Below are positions 12,101 through 24,100 of a stretch of DNA of 64,000 nt, piece after piece. Both the position numbers and the translations under genes were made by a program. The notes beneath the pieces were generated by a model. It was not told the DNA's origin and made no database searches. It saw nothing but the letters and a program-made list of their open reading frames with translations. This stretch comes from Bactrocera neohumeralis (Eukaryota; Arthropoda; Insecta; Diptera; Tephritidae): NCBI RefSeq assembly GCF_024586455.1, contig NC_065920.1:18810144-18874143 (forward strand). Direction: 5' to 3'. The number at the start of each line of letters is the position of its first letter. Positions within the stretch are counted from its first letter, which is position 1.

Positions 12101-15100
12101 TATGGTTATATAGCAGTTCTTTATTTTCTTTTGAGTTTTAAGTGGTTTCTGGGTGGTTGGTGTGGCTGAATGGCATTGTGAATAGTTCAGCATCTACGTT
12201 GATTAGTGGTTTTAATGTTATTTATGAGGACAAAACATGCAAAATTTATTGGAGTTTAAAAAAATATATTTAAAAAAAGAAAAGTATGAATGAAATTGTT
12301 ATTAAACTACGCACGCACACACACACACACATTGAGATGATTAGAAATAAATTAGTAAAATATTGAATATAAAAGAAGAGGCAAAATAGAATCGGACTAG
12401 GCTTTGCAGAAGTCTAAGTTTGAGTAATATTTAGTAATTATATAATCAGTTTTTGCGGAAATAAAAAAGTGTAAATTTTACACGACATGCTAGAATTGAA
12501 TTGCATTGAAGATGTGCCAAGTATATGCCTCGGAGAAGGAATTAACTCTAAGGAAGTTATTGATCCCAAATTAGAGAAAAGTAACCTAAAAGAAATAAAA
12601 TACTCTGAAGGATTTTTTTTTGTCTTTTGCTCAACTTTTAGTCAATTAAAAAGGAGTTCTTTAAGATTCTATTAAGGAAGAAAACAAACTCCGAAAGGAA
12701 ATAAAGTACTGTTTTTGGAATTTTTTGTTGGCATAAAGTTTTTGCTCTCATGTGTCATAAAATAATAGTTGCTTTAAAGTCCCATAAATCTATAAATAAA
12801 TGTTTTCTAACAAATAAATTTAGTATTAAAAAATACCCCAGAGGAAATAAAGTACTCTTAAGGGAAATTTTTCATTTTCGATCAATTAGAAAGGAGTTTT
12901 TCAACTTTCCATAAATAAAGGGTTTCTAAAAAAAATTAAATAGTATTAAAGAACAAAAAATACTCCGAAAGGAAATAAAATACTCTTAAGGGGGTATTCT
13001 TGGCTAGGATTTTGAAAAAATCGATTTTTTTTTGCATATCTTGAAAGTTTAGACTTTCAAAAATATGACCTTGGAAGGATTTTTCAAAATTCGACTTATT
13101 TTCGGAGATACAGCCGATTTTGTGACGTGGCGTCCGTGTTCACTAGAATTGTCTCCTAAACTTTAAACGAGTTTTTCTGAAAACTGACTTTTACGGAACG
13201 ATACCCACGATTTCTCAGGTTCTAATGGACCGATTTACTTGAAATTTGTATAGAGTCTTCTTTATAGGCTTGTCTATGGTTGGAACTAGCCCATCCCCAA
13301 ATTTTTATTTTTATTATTTAAAAAAAAAAATTCGAAAAAGTCAGAAAAAGTGATCCAAAAAAACTTTTTTTTCAGGCAGTCGCCATTTTGTGAAAAAAAT
13401 TTGTTCCCACTTTTGCGTAGTTCCGGCCATTGCGACATTATTCTAGATTAGTAATCTTTTTTTTTTGGTTTCAGATAACTAGGAGGGTTGAAATCATGGG
13501 TATGGTCACGTGGAAATTTTTAGAGACCCCCCACTTCGTCAGCTCATAATTTTTGAAATTTTTTACTTTTTTTAGTTTTTAATTTTTTTCTGTACTCTCC
13601 TAAAATTAACAAATAACTAATAAAAAAATGGATAGTAAAAATATTAATTGCCTTTAATTTTTACCTGAAATTCATGCTTCTAGACCAGAGTACCCCCATA
13701 AAAGAATTTTTTGTTGGCATAATTTTTTTGCTTTCATGTGTTAATAAATAATAGGTGCTTTAAAGTTCTATAAATGAGAACATTAACAAAGAAATTGTTT
13801 AGTATTAAAAAAAAACCCAAAGAAAATGAAGTACTATTAAGGGAAATTTTTGCTGTTATGAATCTTTTTGCTCTCCTGTATCAAAAAATAAAAGCTTTAA
13901 AGTTCTATTAATAAAGGGTTTCTCAGAAAAAATATAACTACTATTAAAACAATATCTCAGAAGGATATTAAAAATTTATTTTTTAGCAGAATTTTTTATT
14001 AATACAAACAGTTCTATGAATAAAGTGTTTCTAAAGAAGAAATGTATATGATATTAAAAAATTTTCCCCAAAGGAAATAAAATAATTTTAAGGGAAATTT
14101 TTGGTAATGTTTTTTTTTCATTTTTGTTTTTATTTGTTAAGGAAATTTTTTGCTCTCATATATCAAGTAAAAGCTTTAAAGTTCTTTTAATATAGGGTTT
14201 ATAAGAAAGAAATGTATCTAATTAAAATAATACTTCAGAATGATATTAAACAAATTACCCCGAAAGGAAATAAAATAAGTTAAGGGAAATTTTTGGTAAT
14301 GTCGTTTTTTTTCATTCTGTATTTTATTCTCATTTGAAACCAAAACAAATACCCCCGGAGTAAATGAAGTATCCTTAAGGGAAATTTTTTCAATAAATAC
14401 AATAAATAAAATCTTGTAATTTTATTAATAAAGAGATTTTTAAAAAGAAATGTATCGAGTATTAAAACAATATCTCAGAAATGTTTCTATGGAAGAAATG
14501 TATGTATATGGATTAAAAAATTACCCCGAAATTAAATAAAATAATCCTAAGGGAAATTTTTGGTAACTTTTTTTATTTTCATTTTTGTTTTTTGTTCTCA
14601 TTTAGAGCCAAAAAATCACCCTTGAAGTTCTATAAATAAGAAATTTTTCTATTAAACTAGTTAATTAATATATAAATAAAATATACTCTAATGCTACTAA
14701 AAAACCAGTATTTTTACTATTGCCCTGAAATATTAAGGAAATAAAGTTTAACTGTTACTAAATCAACTGTCGTTAAATAGCATGTTTTAAGTAATATCCA
14801 AAGAAACTATTTTCATATAAAAAAAAAAACAAAAAAACGTCAACTTCAGTTGCTCTGAAGCTATAATACCCATCACAATTCAAAAAGTTTCCATACAGAA
14901 ACTTAGTATTGATCGGTCAGTTTGTAAAGCAGCTACATATATGTTATAGGTGTTATAGGGGTCGGATTGAAAAAAAATTTGTCGGAGATTGTACCGTTGA
15001 CTTGGATAATAATCCAGTCCCTATTTAGTGAAGATATCTAATCAAATAAAAAACTGTTTCATACAGGAACTTCATTTTGATCGTTTAATTTGTATGGCAG

Positions 15101-18100
15101 CTATGTACATATGTACACTCTATAGTGGCTCTATCTAACATATTTTTTCTGAATATATACCGTTGCCTTGGATAATAATCCAATCCCAATTCCGTAAAGA
15201 TATCTTACCGTTTTTGGTACAAAAAACTCTAATGTTCCCAAATTTCCCATTTAGTCTGTATTAATGTGATTTTTTATGCTACCATAAACAGCTACCACAA
15301 CATAACACCGTTACAACACTATCTACTACAGCAACAGTATTAATAAAATCAATTACTTTCACAATTAATAGAAAAATTATAACATTTTCATAAATTATAT
15401 GGTTAAAGAATGGAATAAGTAAAATGAGAGTGTCAACAAAAGACCTTGGATGAGCAATTATGTGCATTCAATTATGGAATTAAGGTCAACGCGAATTTTT
15501 GCGGTGAAATGATTTGGCATTAATAATGAAATTCAAAAGCATTTCAACCCTTTCACCTTTAGTCTTGTGTTTCAATGTTATATTTATGCTATTGCCGCCA
15601 GCAAAAACTGCATATAGCAACTACGCAACTAAATAGTTAGTAGCTAATCGATGTGCCTATGCTTACAACTTGCTAAGTGTGTATTAGTAGCTAAGCAAAA
15701 AACAAAAGAGACTACAAAAATAAAGTAAAAGTAAAAGAAAAAGAGAAAAGCCAAGTATTGACTAAAAGGTGTGTTAGATAGACACCGATACTGGTTGCTA
15801 TTTTTAGAATTTAGCGATTACTAAAACTTAGGATACGAAAAAAACGAAAATAAATCTTACTATTCATGTGTAAATCATCACCCAAACTAGCTGAATCGGG
15901 TAAGACACTTTCAGCATCACCACCACTCGATTCCTTACCAGGTGTTGGCGATGGCATCACGAGTGTCACTTCAATTTGCGGTATAACACAACCGAATATC
16001 ATCGATTTCTTGGTATTTTGCTGCAAAACAATAACAAATCAATATTATTTATTAAAACTTTGTTGTAAACGCTGCATCATGTTTGCAAACCTTTTGTAAA
16101 ATACGCTCAGCGTCCATTGATAGGAACATGGCCATTTCCGTCATCTCCTCAGCCAAACGCAATAGGAACAAGTATTGATAGTGATCGATTTGCACACTCA
16201 CCAAATTGGAAATGTGCGCAATGGCATGCATATCGGCGGTACGTTCGCTATTTTTCGGGACCTTGTCATTAACTTTACCAGCAGTTGCATCAACGCCAGC
16301 GCTGGCGCCATTAAAAGAACGTTGTGGCTTCCAATCGCCCATACGTACATCCTCGTCACTAAGGAAGGGATTACGTGGCAGATTTTTACTATCCCCATTG
16401 GCAAAATCCATGCAATTTATATTCGTTTCGACGGAAGAGCCCTTCATGCTGAACGAGGCACACGAATTGCTGTTGACGCTGACAGCCGGCGATTTGTGCA
16501 TAGCACCAACACCGGAATGTAGCCACAAAGTCACCGGCACAGCATCGATGAATGGTATAGATTTGTTGGGACCCAAAGAGCGTGCACCCAAGAAATCCAC
16601 CCACACCGGATCGAGTTTAATACACCACACATCACGCGGTTCCGACCACATGGCATAACGTGACAAATTCTGTACCGAGGCGGATTTCGGTATTTGCGAA
16701 GACGTTGATGTTTGTGTCTGCCCCTGCGACTGCAAGGGGTTTTGTGGCGGCACGGGTGCGCCCACATCTGCGGCCGCTACATGTGATAGTATGCGATCGG
16801 TAACAATGCACATGTCACCGTTGACCGCTGGGAATTCCGTGCCGAAGACCAGTGAACCCTCCTGCAGTGAGTGCAAAGCCTGCGCCAAATCGGCACGCGA
16901 CGAACCCATCTCACGTATATTGGTTATGGCAAAGCGTGAGATTTGTATTTGCATGATTTTGGGACGATCCTTTTGATTGGGCACATCCACAGTCGATTCG
17001 ATAACCACGCGTGGCATAATCGCTTCAATCTTCACATCCATATACATGAGATTGGGCTCTTGTTCGGCTTGCGAAATGGCCGCCTCGGAACCGACGCGTG
17101 AGCCTTGTGAACCCCCGGTACCAGCTGCACGTTGTGAGGCATTCGATGAGATGGAACCGCGTGTGGTGGAGGAAGCGCCGCTCGCTGTGCCGACACTGGT
17201 GCGTAATAAGCTCTCATGTAAATTCAATGCAAACGAATTGAGCCAAAGTATGGAACTTAGATCGAAGTGCACTTGTAGGGGATTAATATGAACGAATACT
17301 TTGGACGGCGGCACTAAGCGTGTGGAAGAAAAAACGATGAATAAATTATCAAATGTTTTGTGTACGCATTTAGGGTATGAATGTATAAACTTACAAGGAA
17401 ATATAAAATCACCGGGGTAATAAAAGTAAGTAAACTCGGCATGTACGACGGACATGTCAGCGGGAAACGAATAGCGCTCTTTATCACCTGCAAAGCAAAA
17501 AGTTTAATTAGTATACAAATATATAAAGTTCCTTTTTTTAATAAAATGTTTCAGGCATTGACGTAAGTCAAGATAATTAAATAAATGAAATTCTTGCCAA
17601 AGTCTAATGGGAGTACTAATGACGAGGTATTGAATAAGCTAAGATCTTTTTAATTAAAATATCTAATTTTTGAACAAAAACAAAAACAACCGTTAGCTTC
17701 TGCTGCGCTAAATTCATAACACGCTCCACAGGTGCATAAAAGGATATGAGAGACTTTTATCTTGATTTTAATCCATCAGTTTGTATGGCAATTATAAGCT
17801 ATAGTGGTTCGATCAGAACAATATATTCAGACATTGTAGCATTGCCTTGAACAATATCTATGTCAAATCTCGTTAAGATATCTCATCAAATAATAAAGTT
17901 TTCCATACAAGAACCTAATTTTGATCGATCAGTTTGTATAGCAGCTTTATGCTATAGTGGTCCGATCAGAACAATATATTCAGAGATTGTAGCGTTGCCT
18001 TGGACAATAATGTATGCCGAATATCGTGAAGACATACCGTCAAATAAAAAAGTTTTCCATACAAGAACTTGATTTTTATGGATCAGTTTGTATGGCAACT

Positions 18101-21100
18101 ATATGCTAAGGTGGTCCGATTTGAACAATACATTCAGAGATTGTAGAGTTGCCGTGGACAATAATCTATATCGAATCTTGTGAAGACATCTCGTCAAATA
18201 AGAAAGTTTTCCTTACAAAAATCAATTTTCATCGATCAGTTTGTATGCCAGCTATATGCTATAGTGGTCCGATTTGAACAATATATTTGGAGGTTGTAGC
18301 GTTGTCTTGAATAATAATCTATGCCGAATCTCGTTAAGATATCTCGTCAAATAAAAAAATTTTCCATATAAGGCTTCAATTTGATCGATCAGTTTGTATG
18401 GCAGCTATATGCTATAGTGGTCCGATTTAAACAATATATTTGGACAATAATCTATGTGGCATCTCGTTAAGATATCTCGTCAAATAAAAAAGTTTTCCAT
18501 ACAAAAATCGATCTACAGTGACACCGATAGTGACAATTCTGACAAATGAACAGTATCTTGGAGAAAAAAGTACATGTGCAAGAATTACAAATGCATATAC
18601 TTTATAGGGCTTCGTGGCAAACTGGTTCAGAATTTAAAAAAGAAACCAAAATGTACAAATTTAAACACCAAAAACACACTAGCATTAATTTAAGAATATG
18701 ATTGCTTTCAGTACCTGAACGTGATTTCCGCTTATTTTGTGCTGAAAGTGCGAAATTTGATGATTTATATGTTTTGGTGCGTTTGTTTGTTTGATAATAA
18801 CAAAGACAATAAGTTCGTATATTAAATATGACGGAGCAGAGCAACGAGAAAAGCAAATATGAGAGACTAATCAATATGCATTTTATACAAATATGTAAAT
18901 TAATTGAATGAGTTAAGAATCAAAACTAACTAGTTGTATATATATAAATGAAAATTATGCACATAAATTACCCGACACAAACTCCTTGGGCATCTGCTTT
19001 CTGCCAGAGGTGGTAACGCGATACAAGGTGAAATCTTCTATGCGCAACACAACACAGGCGCTCATTAATTTCGCCAAATTGTCCAGTGTTGCCTTTTGCT
19101 GTTGCGCTTGCGTGAGTGGATTGGCGAACGCTGAAGCATTACCACCCGAACCGCCACCACTGCTGCCGGGACGATGTGGCGTATTCGCGCCAGAACTGGT
19201 AGGTGGTGTGCCACCAACTGTGGACGCATGCGCTACGCTTAGCGCTTGTAGCGCATTCACATTGAGTGCGACGGGTGAAGTTGGTGCAGTGCGTTCGAGT
19301 GGCGCATGTGTTGATGGGCGATTCGGTTGACTTAGATTAAGCACAGCTTCACGGAATGTATTAAGGGATTCTTTAAGCCACAACGCTGGTGATACGGATG
19401 CTTCGCGATATCTGTAGGCAAAGTAATTAAATAATTATATCGAATATAAGCAAGCGAAAAGCAATACAGGAATAACTATAACTTCGGCGACACTGAAGCT
19501 ATAATACCCTACTGGTCCTAGTGGTCCGGTCTGAACAATATTTTCGGAGATTGTATTCGTAAAGATATCGTGTCGAACAAAAAAGTTGTCTACACAAGTA
19601 CTAGATTTTGATCGATCAATTTATTCGTCAGCTATATGATATAGTGGTCCGATGGGAATAATATGTTCGGAGATTGTAGCGTTGCTTAGGACAATAATCT
19701 ATGGCAAATTTTGAAAAAATAATTTGTCAAAAATAAAAGTTGTTCTTGAAGGACTTCATTTTCATTGATCAGTTTGTATGACATCTATATGCTATAGTGG
19801 TCCGACATAAAAAATTTGTTGGCAGAATGTAGCGCTATCTTCGATAATAATATATGCCCAATTTCGTGAAGATAATCTGTCAAACATAAAAGTTTTTCTT
19901 GAAAGACCTAATTTTGTTTGATCAGTTTGTATGACAGATATAAGCTATAGTAGTCCAATATGAAAAATTTGTTGGCAGAATGTAGCGCTATCTTCAATAA
20001 TTATATAAACTCAATTCCGTGAAGATAATCTGTCAAACATAAAAGTTCTTCATACAAGGATTTCATTTTGAACCATCAGTTTGTATGGCAGCTGTATGCT
20101 ATAGTGGTCTGATCTTAACAATTTGTTCGTGTAAGATTATGCTGGCTTGGGCAATAATCTACACAAAATTTCATGAAGATGTATCAACAAATAAAAAGTT
20201 TTCCACACAAGTACGGCAATTTTATCGAGCAATTTGTATAACAGATTTATGCTGTAGTGCGATATCGCCGATTCCGAGAGAAGAAAAAGACCTGTCCAAA
20301 TTTTCAGATCCATATCTCAAAAACTGAGGGTTAAAAGTTTGCGTATATATAGACAGACGTACAGACTCACATTGCTAAATCGGCTCAGCTCGTCAAACAG
20401 ACCATTTAGAGTTTCCGACGTTTCCTACTGGGTTTTCCAAACTCCTTGCCAGTGTTTAAAATATAAAAATATGTAAAAAGTACTTACTTCGCCCAGTGCG
20501 CACGATCTGATTTGGCCAAATGGTAAGGATAATAGTCTATTTGGAATGCTTGCACCGATATTTGTAGAGCGCCACCTTTATCCAATTCGGGATAGCTGGA
20601 GCGGCCATCTAGTCGGATATGAAAATAAAACGAAAATATTAAAATATCAATATTAAGATTATATTCTGCCAATCAACTCACCTCCTTCATCGTCGCACAA
20701 ATGCAAATCGATGCGTTGACTGAAAAAGTGATAGGAAGTCTCGCGCACATCGAAAGCGTTGAACATTTTTTGCGCTGATGATGTGTGCGCCGTGTCAGAT
20801 TGGCGATTTTGTTGCTGCGCTATCTGTGCCTGATACTCAGGGAGCGTCTAAAAATAACAAATATATAAATTTAATAAATTCTAACTAGCACTACACACAC
20901 CCACACATAGACAATTATATGCATAAAACAAAAGTCACAAACCACAGTATAAAATTAATTACCACAACATGTTGTCAAAGGCAATTACATACATACTGCA
21001 TACACACAAATCAATTAGCTGCCGAGTAATTTTATTGAATAAAATAATCATGAAAGTAACCTGTAATTTTCTAGCTGCATTCTTTTTCTGTGTTGCATGT

Positions 21101-24100
21101 GTCGCCGCTTTGATGAGACCCGATAAGGAATCGACAAAATGTAAGGCCGCTTTCAGCTGCGAATCGGTGAGCACCCATAGCAGATCGTCCAGTATGAGCA
21201 CCAGTCGTGAGGCTAATAATGTACAATCGGAAAGCCGTTTTCGTAGTGTAAGTCGACAGCGCGCTTGATTGGTGAGCAAACGGAGAGGAGTGAGCGATTT
21301 GTCCTGCGTTGAACTGGCTTCGATGCGCACCGTTTGCCAGGAGAGTTCTTTGAAGATGAGTATGATGCCTCTAGTCGGATCTTTAAGCCGAGTGAAACGT
21401 AAATCGGCGTGAGCCCATTTCGGGGTTTTTGATTCAACGCGAATGCGAGACATCTATAGAAGAAATAAAAAATGCAAAATTATTTATTAATAATGACTTA
21501 GCATAGCAAAGTTCTAACCTAAAAAAAATTATATAAGGCCGCAACATACGCTTATTTCGTGGGTTTATTACAAGATAAGATCCCATATATAAATAAATTC
21601 CTAAAATAAATTTTCTTTGCTCAGTAAGGAAGCAAATGGTGAGATGGTCCAACAGTCCAGCATGCAACGAGTACTCGCATGACTCTAACCACTTCTTTGC
21701 ATGTAAGGATTAGCTAAGTTGTCGTCGACGTCATCTAACGGAAGGCCCAAGAAAAGTGTTGTTTCGACGGTGTCGCACCAAAGGAAGAGGGGTGTTAGAT
21801 GAGTGGGGTTGGTGGGGCATGCAAAGAGGTGGCCAGAGTCATGCGGAAACCATTTGCACGCAGGACATATATTGGATATGTCGGGGTCTATTCTGTATAA
21901 GTAGGAGTTTAACCTGCTACAGTATCCAGAACGAAACTGCGCAAGGGTCACTCTCGTTTTTCGCGGCATTTGACTCCAAGTACATCATTCACTAAAAGGA
22001 AATCGATGGCTCCACTGTGAATGGCGGTATGGATGGATGGATCTAACCCCGTTTAGATCGGTAAGTCGAAACAGCTCGTTCGCCTAGGCTTACCGTTAGG
22101 TAATTTCGATGACAAGCAAACTGAACCTTACCATCCAAGCAACATCTTGCAGCAGAGTTGCTCCATATCTTTCTAATCTGTGCTGACCCGGCTCCGGAAG
22201 CAGAAAAATTGCTGCGTTTGTACAATCTTAGATCTGGTCATGGCTTAAAACTAAACAAATGATATCTGTCCGTTCCAACGATAGTTGGGTATACGTAATG
22301 CTAAATGGCCGGGATTTTTATCCGGTCGATAACAGCATTCCTAAAAAGGTTTTGGAATGTTTTCCAAACTACACAACAACAATAACAGGACCTAAAAAAA
22401 TATGTCCCAATTTCGCTAAAGTATAACCCAGAAACTTTTGCAACTGAAACTAATACCGTTATATGAGGACACTGATAGCATCTTCGATTCAATGTGACAT
22501 CCACAAGGCAGTGGGTTTCAGAAAGGGTAAAAGCGATCTCAGCCTATGACATTAAGTCACTTTCAGTGGAGGAGTTCAGCCTTCAATCGCGTACACCTTA
22601 TCTCTCTACAGGGGCAAAAATTGCTGGCTGACAAACTCGACCGCTCTGCTGTGCCTTCTAGGATAATAGGACCCGAACCCTGTATTGCCGTGGGAGCTGC
22701 TCCACAAAGAGGAGAGAGCGGACAGAGAAAATTACTAGCAGAAAGCAACAGGTTTGCGCCATGCAAAACTGCTAATGGAAGATTACAACCTAGCAAGGTT
22801 TAAAGATATAAATAGCCTCTCCAGAGACAAATTCCGTCTACTAGTCGCACCTGTTCAACTTGGGCATGGGTTCATAAGCAAACTGCCGGTTTTGCGATAT
22901 GGAACTGGAAACTCCTGAGCCCCTGATTTTAGATTGCTCAGCAATCTGTAGATGCACGCTCGAGGGCCTTGAATCCATGGATATGGATCACATTACCTCA
23001 ATAGTACCCAGCAAGTTTCATGAATTTATGAGAGTGCTCCTGAAAATACATATGTCATAAAGAAGAGAGCACAATATATGTAGTTACTTCAGGTAGCGGT
23101 CCGAACCTCTGTTAATTTCTATTCTATTTTATTTTATGGGTCGGTAAAACTTCAATTGTCAAAAATCCCGAATCAAAATTGCATTACTTAGTTCAGAAAA
23201 AATATTTAGAAGAGTTTAAGAATTTTGAATTAAGATGCAAAATGGAAAGAAGAGTCAGTTTATGCTTTTTTGGTCGATATTGATTAAATCTATCGATCCA
23301 TCATCCAAAAAATCATTTCTTGGCCTTTCAAATCGCATAAACACAAAAATTAATATTTTACCTATAACTCCCACACTAAAAGCAACTAAAAATGTTCGCC
23401 TTTAAAGAAATAACTTTAAAACAATTATTTGATAGCATTAAAATACTAAAATAAAGTGAAAATTTTTCGAAAAGCCTACAGACGTAAGATGGCACCTTCA
23501 AATTAATTGCTTTGGCGTAGTAATTTGTTTGATTTCACACAATTTTCAACTGCACATTTTCCCCACTATTTACAAACAAATTGCTTTTTTGTATTAGAAC
23601 AACAACAGGACACTTACCTGCACGGAGGCGGTGAACGCTGCGCTCAGGAATTTCACATTCACCGTATTCACAATGATTGTAATGCCATCCACCACTTTGT
23701 GTATGTAACTGTATTTGCCCTGCGGCGCCTGTGGCAGTGTCGGCTGTGCTGTTGCCCCGCCACCAGCAGCAGCACCACCTCCTCCACCTCCACCTCCACC
23801 CGCAACGCCACCGGGTGAATTGGCATCCTGATTTCTAGTGCTCGGATCACAGGTTTCAACGCTGATATTCACCTCGTCCAGTGTCTGGTGGCATAATTTT
23901 GTGAGATGTTAGTGTGTGTTTATTGAGTCATGCAAAGGTAGAAAATAGAATTACACATTTAGCAAATACTAACAAGACATTTATCGACATATAGCGTACA
24001 AGTCGTTCGTTACTCACCAAGGTTATTGGCACACTTTTCAGTTTTGTCCAGCTAATGCGAAAGGACACATGATTGCACCAGGCCGAAGTGAGTCGCAACC

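Noticed and set aside
16175..16658. Long open frames on the plus strand opposite the large Bltp3 exon
   Set aside because: Shadows of the conserved minus-strand exon; no independent motif.
17396..17460. Continuous open frame joining the two Bltp3 exons at 17487 and 17313
   Set aside because: It would add non-conserved residues; CCTT|GTAAGT and CTTAG|TGCC give conserved protein on both sides in the right phase.
23507..23818. Plus-strand 103-codon frame over the poly-glycine exon
   Set aside because: Antisense of the Bltp3 exon with Thr/Ser run from the same CCACCT repeat.
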